Of a stretch of DNA of 12,504 nt, positions 7,149 through 12,504 are shown one piece after another. The translations under genes and the position numbers were made by a program. The stretch comes from Anaerolineae bacterium (GTDB lineage: Bacteria; Chloroflexota; Anaerolineae; B4-G1; DUEL01). Location of the stretch: positions 1 through 12,504 of the forward strand of contig JAOZPF010000063.1 in the NCBI GenBank assembly GCA_029932895.1. Direction: 5' to 3'. How positions within the stretch are numbered: the first letter of the stretch is position 1; each line of letters begins with the position of its first letter. The notes under the pieces were generated by a model. That model was not told the DNA's origin. It saw only the letters and a list, made by a program, of their open reading frames with translations, and ran no database searches.

Positions 7149-8678
7149 TTATCTCCTCAGCACATAGTTGAGCACGATCTCGTGGGTCAGCATCTCCACT
7201 GGCGCTCGGTCGTCAGTGAGGACCAGGGTGCTGGGCGCGACTGGTCGCAAGGTAGCCCAGGCCTCGCTGGCGATCTGCTGTAGCAGTGGGTCCTCCATCA
7301 GCGCCCGGTTCGCCAACAGGTTCTCCGCCGTCGTCGGTCGCACCGTCGCCACGACGATGGTGTTGAACGAGGCAGGCACATCCATCGCGTGGACCGAGGC
7401 AAAGACCTCGCCCAGCGTGGCAGCGATGACCTCCACCAGCCGGTCGTCCCCGGGCGTGCGGCCCACGTTGACCACGACCACCCCGTCCTCCGTCAGGTGG
7501 TCCCGCACTGCCTGGAAGAACTCGACCGTAGTCAGATGCCAGGGAATATAGGGCAGCCGGTAGGCGTCGATGCCAACGACGGTGTAGGTGTGGTCGGAAC
7601 GGGCCAGGAACGCGCGCCCATCGGCGACGATGACGTTCAGGTTTGCCTCGTTCATCGCAAAGAACTCGCGTCCCACGCGGACGATCTCGGGGTCGATCTC
7701 GACACCGTCGATGGGAATGGGGCCAAAGAAAGCGGTATACTCCTTGGGAATAGTCCCTGCTGCCAGGCCGATCATCGCCAGCGACCGCACCTGGTCGGAG
7801 GTAAAGGGCGGTGGGTTGAAGAAGGGGGCGATGAGGTAATAGTCCCAGGTACCGCCGACCCGCCGCTGACCGGGTGCATAGACGGAATGGATGCCCTGCC
7901 CCTCGTTTAGGTAGAGATAGCGCCATCCGTCCTGTTCCACCACCTGGATATAGTTGTAGGCAGACTCGGTTTCATAGATGGCGGAACCCTGCGGCTTGAT
8001 CGGCTGACCGCGGAGGGTGAGGGCGAGGAGGAGCACCAGAAGCACCATCCAGAGGTTGAGGAGCGCCCGGCGCATCGCTGTGCGGGCCAGGCCCACCAGC
8101 GCCACCGTCAGCAGGAGCAGCGAGAGAACGACAAAGGTGTCGCGTGTGCCCACGGTGGGAATGAGCACAAAGACCGGCAGCAGCGTCCCCAGCAGGCTCC
8201 CGGCGGTGGAGACGGCGTAGGCCCGTCCAGCCACGTCGCCCGCCTGCTCCACCTGCTCCAGCAGCAGGCGGATGACAAAGGGAGAGACGCAACCCATGAT
8301 GGTCACCGGCGCGGAAAAGAGCAGCAGCACTGCCAGGAACGGGCCGACCAGCAGGGCGACGTTATAGTCGGCAAAGCCGTGCGCGGCGAGGATCAGGACC
8401 GGTCGGGCGACAAAGGGCACGATCCCCACCAGCAGCCCGGCCCAGGCGACCAGGGTATAGAGTGTCGCGGGGTAGGGGGAGCGGTCAGCCCAGCGTCCGC
8501 CGATGAAATATCCGGCTGTCAGGTAGAGGAGTATCAATCCGATGATGGCGGCCCAGACGGGATGGGAATCGCCAAAGTAGGGAGCCAGCAACCGCGAAGC
8601 GGAAAGCTCCACTCCCAGCGAGACCACCCCACTGACAAAGGCGGTGATATAGAGATAGATTCGCTCTTGGCGGCGCAT
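7149..8678 (-). CDS. Membrane-fused spermidine-synthase-like protein (7 TM + Rossmann methyltransferase-like domain)
   Basis: A 509-residue fusion. The N-terminal ~225 residues form about seven hydrophobic helices, beginning IYLYITAFVSGVVSLGVELS. The C-terminal ~260 residues form a spermidine-synthase-fold SAM-binding domain. There the usual GGGDG is GLAAGT (about 303-308), the acidic ribose-binding strand is DGVEIDPEIV, the adenine-binding region is VADGRAFL, and the active-site loop is IDAYRLPYIPWHLTT. Polyamine synthases have a DSSDP-like loop with a second Asp, which this protein lacks, so a true spermidine synthase is doubtful. Such fusions are commonly annotated 'fused MFS/spermidine synthase' without proven activity. 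The start is ATG at 8678. A GTG at 8696 would add six residues, but that codon sits upstream of the best -10 element and has no ribosome site. The gene heads an operon with the DUF1461 protein. Confidence 0.85.
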   Translation of the reverse strand: MRRQERIYLYITAFVSGVVSLGVELSASRLLAPYFGDSHPVWAAIIGLILLYLTAGYFIGGRWADRSPYPATLYTLVAWAGLLVGIVPFVARPVLILAAHGFADYNVALLVGPFLAVLLLFSAPVTIMGCVSPFVIRLLLEQVEQAGDVAGRAYAVSTAGSLLGTLLPVFVLIPTVGTRDTFVVLSLLLLTVALVGLARTAMRRALLNLWMVLLVLLLALTLRGQPIKPQGSAIYETESAYNYIQVVEQDGWRYLYLNEGQGIHSVYAPGQRRVGGTWDYYLIAPFFNPPPFTSDQVRSLAMIGLAAGTIPKEYTAFFGPIPIDGVEIDPEIVRVGREFFAMNEANLNVIVADGRAFLARSDHTYTVVGIDAYRLPYIPWHLTTVEFFQAVRDHLTEDGVVVVNVGRTPGDDRLVEVIAATLGEVFASVHAMDVPASFNTIVVATVRPTTAENLLANRALMEDPLLQQIASEAWATLRPVAPSTLVLTDDRAPVEMLTHEIVLNYVLRR

Positions 8679-8685
8679 AGCCCCG

Positions 8686-8714
8686 ATTATAGCCACTTTT
8701 GAGCGGATGGCGAA
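8686..8714 (-). promoter_or_regulatory. Promoter of the spermidine-synthase-like gene, probably giving a leaderless mRNA
   Basis: On the minus strand a perfect TATAAT occupies plus-strand 8686-8691. A weak -35 (TTCGCC, 8709-8714) lies 17 bp upstream. Only 7 nt separate the -10 from the ATG at 8678, so transcription should begin at or next to the start codon. No Shine-Dalgarno is present. Confidence 0.6.
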
Positions 8715-8715
8715 T

Positions 8716-9016
8716 GGGGGTGCATTTCACTTTTGGGGGCGAAACAGTCCGTAGGTCGCGGTCCCCAATCGTAGCGTAGGGATTCGTGCCCGTGGACGGC
8801 CACAAGGGCCTATGCTACGGGCACGAACCGGCTAAAGCCTATATTCCCTAGTGACGTCGCGCTCCCAGTGCGACCTCCAAGCTACGGACTCGACGCCTCT
8901 CCGTCTCCCCTGCCGGGCAACCTGCCCCAAGCTGGAATGTGCCCGCTTCGAGCGCCGGGCGGACCGGCGCCAGCACCGCTCTTTGCACAAGTTTGCTCCC
9001 CGAGTGAAATGCCCCC
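8716..9016. repeat. Palindromic element with about 26-30 bp imperfect terminal inverted repeats
   Basis: The left arm at 8716-8745 and the right arm at 8991-9016 are inverted copies. Read inward-to-outward, both start GTTT, have a C run, share a perfect AGTGAAATGC (10 bp) and end in CCCCC. They enclose about 245 bp, part of which (8746-8890) is itself strongly palindromic. No protein-coding gene or transposase is visible inside. The arrangement fits a non-autonomous repeat element (MITE- or REP-like), but no target-site duplication was found. The arms could instead be paired regulatory boxes of the two divergent promoters. Confidence 0.6.
8746..8890. repeat. Nested multi-stem inverted repeat (REP/BIME-like or structured RNA)
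   Basis: Outer stem: AGTCCGTA (8746-8753) with TACGGACT (8883-8890), continuing as GGTCGC (8754-8759) with GCGACC (8870-8875) around a bulge. Next stem: TAGGGA (8777-8782) with TCCCTA (8845-8850). Main stem: TTCGTGCCCGT (8783-8793) with ACGGGCACGAA (8817-8827), 11 bp perfect, capped by GGCC (8798-8801) pairing GGCC (8807-8810). Side hairpin: GGCT (8830-8833) with AGCC (8836-8839). All stems nest without conflict. The right-hand 100 bp (8891-8990) has only a local hairpin at 8941-8960. Confidence 0.7.
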
Positions 9017-9024
9017 TGCCCTCC

Positions 9025-9054
9025 TTGTCCCTTTCTCTCCTCGTGTGTTATAAT
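9025..9054 (+). promoter_or_regulatory. Extended -10 promoter of the tRNA nucleotidyltransferase fusion
   Basis: TTGTCC (9025-9030) and a perfect TATAAT (9049-9054) are 18 bp apart. The -10 is preceded by TGT, giving an extended TGn element. The expected transcript start lies near 9061, just at the GGAGG ribosome site (9061-9065) of the gene starting at 9072, so the leader would be very short. Confidence 0.65.
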
Positions 9055-9071
9055 GGCGTGGGAGGTCCACC

Positions 9072-11678
9072 GTGGAAGTGATCCTCACCCACGAGAACGC
9101 CGACTTCGACGCCATCGCGTCGCTGCTAGGGGCACACAAGCTCTTCCCCGAGGCGACGCCGGTCCTGCCGCGCCGCGTCAACCGCAATTGCAGTGCTTTT
9201 ATCGCCCTCTATGGCGCGGAGCTTCCCTTTGTCGAGCCCGATGACCTGGGCCGCGTCCGTATCCAGCGGGCGATCCTGGTCGATACCCAGGGGCTGACGA
9301 CCCTCAGGGGGATGGGGCGGAACATCAAGGTCTATATCATCGACCATCACGAGCCGGACCGGGAGTTGCGCCCAGGGTGGACCTTTGACGGCGAGCCGAT
9401 GGGGGCGACGACAACGCTGCTGGTGGAGCGAATCGCTAACCGTGGCATTTCCCTCAACCGCGTCGAGGGGACATTGCTCCTGTTGGGTATCTATGAGGAC
9501 ACGGGCAGCCTCGCCTACACCACCACCACCGCGCGTGACTTGCGGGCTGCCGCCTGGCTGATGAACCACGGGGCCGACCTCGAAGTCGCCAACGATTTCC
9601 TCCACCCCCCCCTTTCTCCCGGGCAGCGGGAACTCTACGAGCAACTGCTGCAAGCAGCCGTCACCCACGAGGTGGGCGGTCACTCGGTCATCGTCGCCGT
9701 GGGGCAGGCCGGCGATTACGACGAGGAGATCTCTACCCTGGCCCACAAGCTGCGGGACCTGCTGGAACCTTCGGCTCTCTTTGTCCTGGTAGCGCTGAAC
9801 GACCACGTCCAGCTGGTCGCCCGCTCCACCACCGATGATATCGACGTCTCTGCCGTCGCCCGGCACTTTGGCGGCGGCGGGCACGCCCGCGCCGCTGCCG
9901 CCCTCGTCCGCCACCGCACCCTGGAGTCTGTCCAGAGTGAACTGCTGGGCTTGCTGCCGGGTACCGTCCGCCCTGCTGTCACTGTGCGCCAGATCATGTC
10001 CCGTGGTGTGCAGGTCCTCTCGCCCGACACTCTCGTCGCAGAGGCTGGCGACCGGATGCAGCGGACCGGACACGAGGGCTACCCGGTGGTGGAGGGCAAC
10101 CAGGTGATCGGCCTCCTCACCCGTCGAGATGTGGACCATGCCCTCCGTTTCGATATGGCCTCCTTCCCCGTCCGTCAGGTGATGGAGCCGGGCAGCGTCG
10201 TCGTGGCTCCCGATGATTCTGTGGAAAAGCTGCAACGGCTGATGATGGACACCGGTTGGGGGCAGGTGCCTGTGGTGCAGGAGGGCCGGGTCATCGGCGT
10301 GGTCACCCGAACCGACCTGGTCCGACTGTGGGGAGGCGCGAGCCGCCAGCCCCGACCGGGACGCATTGAGCCACTGCTGCACGATGCCCTCTCCCCTCGG
10401 ACTCTTGCCCTCGTCCGCACCATCGCCGCCACGGCCCACGAGATGGGGTACAGCCTCTACTTTGTCGGTGGTCTGGTGCGGGACTTGTTGCTGGGCGCTC
10501 CTATCGTGGATGTGGACCTGGTGGTGGAGGGGAATGCCATCGAGCTGGCCCGTCGCCTGGCGCAGACGCTGGGCGGACGGGTGGTGGCGCACAGCCGCTT
10601 TGGCACTGCCAAGTGGCTGCTCGACCCTGTGGTCTGGCGGCAGGTGAGTGATGATCCTGGTCCCGCCGAACGCGGGATCGCGGCGGTCGATTTCGCCACC
10701 GCCCGCACCGAGTTCTACTCCCAGCCCACTGTTCTGCCGGAGGTGGCCCGCAGCTCCATCCGTCAGGACCTCCACCGGCGGGATTTTACCATCAACACGC
10801 TGGCGATCCGGCTCGACCCGCCCCACTGGGGTGAACTGCTCGACTTTTACGGCGGCGAGGCTGACCTGCGCGCTGGCGTTATCCGGGTTCTGCACAGCCT
10901 TAGCTTTGTGGATGACCCCACCCGCATTCTTCGTGCGGCCCGTTTAGAGGCCCGTCTGGGCTTCAAGTTGGACGCGCGCAGCGAGGGCCTGATCGGTGAC
11001 GCGCTGCCGCTCCTCGACCGGACCAGCCCAGACCGCATCCGTCACGAGCTGGAGCAGATATTGGACGAGGCGGAGCCGGAGCGGGCCCTCTGTCGCTTGG
11101 ACGAACTGGGAGTCCTGCGCCAGCTCCACCCCGACCTGCGTTGTGACCGCTGGCTGTCTTCTCGCTTCCGGGCGGTGCGGGAGACGCTCGACCTCGCCCT
11201 GTGGGAGCTGGAGCCGGAGGAGCTTCGCTTTGTCTACCTGGCGTTGTTGCTATATCGGCTGGAATCCGAGTCGTTGGAGGCAGTGCTGCAGCGGCTTCGA
11301 GTCCCCCGCACCGATGCCGATGACTTGATGTTGTTGCCGGAGCTGCGCCGCGTCCTGCGGCGGACCGGGCTGGTGCGTCGGCCCAGCCGCATCTACCAGG
11401 CGTTGCAGTATTACCGGCCCCGCCTTCTCGCCGCCGGCTGGGCCGCCAGCGACCGGGCGACGACGCGGGCCAAACTGGAGGCGTTCCAGACTCAGTACCG
11501 GCACGTCCGCACCACGCTGACGGGCGATGACCTGAAGGCAATGGGCCTCAAGCCCGGACCGGCCTTTGGTCGCCTGCTGGGTGCGCTGCGGGATGCGCGG
11601 TTGGATGGGCAGGTGAGTACCAGGGAGGAGGAAGAGGCGCTCCTGCAGCGACTGTTGCGGTCGCTGGGGGAGGAATAG
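9072..11678 (+). CDS. DHH phosphoesterase + tandem CBS + tRNA nucleotidyltransferase fusion (probable A-adding enzyme)
   Basis: An 868-residue cytoplasmic fusion. Residues 1-~300 are a DHH phosphoesterase-type domain: HENADFDA (Asp11, Asp13), the DHH triad at 91-93, GIYEDTGSL, and the DHHA1 motif FGGGGHARAAA near 266-276. Residues ~305-425 are two CBS domains, starting MSRGVQVLSPD (309) and MEPGSVVVAPD (371). Residues ~455-868 are a class II nucleotidyltransferase/poly(A) polymerase-type domain. It has the metal-binding Asp480 and Asp482 in VGGLVRDLLLGAPIVDVDLV, then RRDFTINTLAI and DPTRILRAARLEARLGF. This order is known from long A-adding tRNA enzymes of lineages such as Aquifex, Deinococcus and cyanobacteria, where separate CC-adding and A-adding proteins finish the tRNA CCA end. 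The A-only specificity is inferred. GTG 9072 follows GGAGG by 6 nt, and the domain begins immediately. Confidence 0.9.
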   Translation: MEVILTHENADFDAIASLLGAHKLFPEATPVLPRRVNRNCSAFIALYGAELPFVEPDDLGRVRIQRAILVDTQGLTTLRGMGRNIKVYIIDHHEPDRELRPGWTFDGEPMGATTTLLVERIANRGISLNRVEGTLLLLGIYEDTGSLAYTTTTARDLRAAAWLMNHGADLEVANDFLHPPLSPGQRELYEQLLQAAVTHEVGGHSVIVAVGQAGDYDEEISTLAHKLRDLLEPSALFVLVALNDHVQLVARSTTDDIDVSAVARHFGGGGHARAAAALVRHRTLESVQSELLGLLPGTVRPAVTVRQIMSRGVQVLSPDTLVAEAGDRMQRTGHEGYPVVEGNQVIGLLTRRDVDHALRFDMASFPVRQVMEPGSVVVAPDDSVEKLQRLMMDTGWGQVPVVQEGRVIGVVTRTDLVRLWGGASRQPRPGRIEPLLHDALSPRTLALVRTIAATAHEMGYSLYFVGGLVRDLLLGAPIVDVDLVVEGNAIELARRLAQTLGGRVVAHSRFGTAKWLLDPVVWRQVSDDPGPAERGIAAVDFATARTEFYSQPTVLPEVARSSIRQDLHRRDFTINTLAIRLDPPHWGELLDFYGGEADLRAGVIRVLHSLSFVDDPTRILRAARLEARLGFKLDARSEGLIGDALPLLDRTSPDRIRHELEQILDEAEPERALCRLDELGVLRQLHPDLRCDRWLSSRFRAVRETLDLALWELEPEELRFVYLALLLYRLESESLEAVLQRLRVPRTDADDLMLLPELRRVLRRTGLVRRPSRIYQALQYYRPRLLAAGWAASDRATTRAKLEAFQTQYRHVRTTLTGDDLKAMGLKPGPAFGRLLGALRDARLDGQVSTREEEEALLQRLLRSLGEE

Positions 11679-11725
11679 CGGCGCGGCCTGGCCTGTAATT
11701 ACGTGAAAGGATAACGGCAGACAAG

Positions 11726-12052
11726 ATGGGAGACATTCAGAGCAAGGTTGTCCGCGGGCAATCGCGGATGGTCGAGGGGCAAATGCTGGTACCAGTCGTG
11801 CGGCGCACCGTCGGCGTGACCCGCAAGGCTGTCGTCGGAAGCAACAGCGTCAGCGCCCAGGGCGGCGGCTTTGTCTGCCTGCACCCCGTGGGGGTGGTGG
11901 TGGAACGGGAGGGCGAGGAGACCATCCTCCCTATCCCCGACAGGACGCGCCAGACCCTGTTGGGGATGCTGGTCGCGGCGATCGTCGTGCCGCTGCTGCT
12001 CAGCCTGGGGGTATGGATGGGGAGGAAGAAAACGGGTGGGAAGGAGAAATAG
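11726..12052 (+). CDS. Small GerW/YtfJ-like membrane-anchored protein, divergent copy
   Basis: A 108-residue protein. It follows the pattern of its downstream neighbour: a short N-terminus, VEGQMLVPVVRRTVGV (compare AEGRTLIPVAQVAYGF), a small Gly cluster AQGGG, then HPVGVVVEREGEETILPIPD (compare RPLGVIEVTPEGVHVEPVVD). It ends with a hydrophobic segment near residues 77-96 and a basic tail GRKKTGGKEK. The long Gly-rich stretch of classical GerW/YtfJ is mostly missing, so it is a diverged copy. GerW-family proteins were named from Bacillus spore germination but are widespread in non-sporulating bacteria without known function. ATG 11726 has only a poor ribosome site. ATG 11768, 14 codons on, is an alternative. 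It precedes the next gene by 1 bp. Confidence 0.65.
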   Translation: MGDIQSKVVRGQSRMVEGQMLVPVVRRTVGVTRKAVVGSNSVSAQGGGFVCLHPVGVVVEREGEETILPIPDRTRQTLLGMLVAAIVVPLLLSLGVWMGRKKTGGKEK

Positions 12053-12053
12053 T

Positions 12054-12440
12054 ATGGAGAGTATGGAGGAGAGAGTTCAGGGGCTTTTCGACACGTTGGA
12101 GGAGCTGCGGCAGAATGCCAGAGTCGATGCCGCTTTCGGCGATCCGGTGGTCGCGGAGGGCCGGACTCTGATTCCAGTGGCCCAGGTGGCATATGGGTTC
12201 GGGCTGGGCTTTGGCTCCGGTTCCCGTGGCGAGGAGGCGGAGCAGGGCAAGGGCGAGGGAGGGGGAGGCGGCGTGCAGACCCGCCCATTGGGCGTGATCG
12301 AGGTCACCCCAGAGGGCGTCCACGTCGAGCCGGTGGTCGATGAGCAAAAGATCGCCCTGGCGGGGGTCCTGCTGGTCGCCTGGGTTGTCGCCTGGGTCGC
12401 TGGCGCTCTCGTCCTTATTTTCAGGCCCAGGGGCGGATAG
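12054..12440 (+). CDS. GerW/YtfJ family protein with C-terminal membrane segment
   Basis: A 128-residue protein recognisable as GerW/YtfJ. An N-terminal helix (VQGLFDTLEELRQNA) is followed by the family core FGDPVVAEGRTLIPVAQVAYGFG, a Gly-rich linker with GEGGGGG, and the conserved RPLGVIEVTPEGVHVEPV. A hydrophobic segment around residues 97-122 (LAGVLLVAWVVAWVAGALVLI) ends in RPRGG. Classical YtfJ is a soluble protein of about 150 residues, so the terminal membrane anchor is a variant. AAGGAG (12041-12046) sits 7 nt before ATG 12054. The longer opening upstream, from 11871, overlaps the previous gene in another frame and is not used. An exact 9-bp duplication covers the start, so ATG 12063 is a second in-frame start. 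Molecular function is unknown. Confidence 0.8.
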   Translation: MESMEERVQGLFDTLEELRQNARVDAAFGDPVVAEGRTLIPVAQVAYGFGLGFGSGSRGEEAEQGKGEGGGGGVQTRPLGVIEVTPEGVHVEPVVDEQKIALAGVLLVAWVVAWVAGALVLIFRPRGG

Positions 12441-12456
12441 CTACCCGCTGGAGCCG

Positions 12457-12504
12457 ATGGCGGAACCTGCGGGCGATGTCGGGCGGACGGACGTGCGTGC
12501 CGTG
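12457..12504 (+). CDS. Possible start of a further gene, cut by the window end
   Basis: From ATG 12457 the frame stays open to the last base, giving MAEPAGDVGRTDVRAV. GGAG at 12450-12453 is close upstream (3 nt spacing, shorter than ideal). Sixteen residues are too few to recognise a family. ATG 12475 in another frame is an alternative. It would be the third gene of the GerW-like cluster if real. Confidence 0.3.
   Translation, partial: MAEPAGDVGRTDVRAV

Noticed and set aside
8941..8960. Hairpin GCCCG...CGGGC as a terminator
   Set aside because: No T-run follows on either strand and it lies upstream of both divergent genes, where a terminator would make no sense. It is more likely part of the palindromic element.
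8851..9081. Plus-strand open frames of 60-76 codons in the divergent intergenic region
   Set aside because: They run through inverted repeats and the promoter, show no recognisable motif, lack a convincing start and have repeat-like composition.
9126..10895. 589-codon open frame on the minus strand
   Set aside because: It lies entirely opposite the well-supported DHH-CBS-nucleotidyltransferase gene. Its translation is low-complexity and shows no family motifs. Long antisense frames are common in GC-rich DNA.

Overview
The window is GC-rich, densely packed bacterial DNA. Its gene content suggests a member of the Chloroflexota, probably of the Anaerolineae type: a pst operon with two pstB genes, a DHH-CBS-poly(A) polymerase-type tRNA nucleotidyltransferase, an archaeal-type phosphoglycerate mutase, a membrane-fused spermidine-synthase-like protein and GerW-like proteins. 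This lineage call is inferred from gene content and style only; there is no rRNA or other marker here.

Positions 1-3650 hold the downstream part of a high-affinity phosphate uptake operon, in the order pstC (5' end missing), pstA, pstB1, pstB2, phoU. pstS and any Pho-box promoter would lie upstream of the window. A block of eight CAATGRR heptamers separates pstC from pstA. The two PstB ATPases carry complementary motif defects, which suggests an asymmetric heterodimer. queG (epoxyqueuosine reductase, last step of the queuosine pathway) and a Nudix hydrolase follow on the same strand with gaps of 28 and 1 bp and no clear new promoter, so they may be co-transcribed with the pst genes.

A sigma70-like promoter at 5206-5233 precedes apgM (archaeal-type, cofactor-independent phosphoglycerate mutase, glycolysis). 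apgM overlaps by 17 bp, tail to tail, a minus-strand operon read from 8678 down to 6454: a 7-TM protein fused to a spermidine-synthase-like Rossmann domain, then a DUF1461-type membrane protein.

The divergent intergenic region 8679-9071 has a TATAAT-type promoter at each end. Between them lies a set of nested inverted repeats (8716-9016), either a non-autonomous repeat element or a structured regulatory region. To its right, 9072-11678 encodes an 868-aa DHH + 2xCBS + tRNA nucleotidyltransferase fusion, probably the A-adding tRNA 3'-end enzyme. Two small, related GerW/YtfJ-like proteins, each with a C-terminal membrane segment, follow at 11726-12440, and a possible further gene starts at 12457.

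There are no rRNA or tRNA genes, CRISPR arrays, transposases or phage genes in the window.
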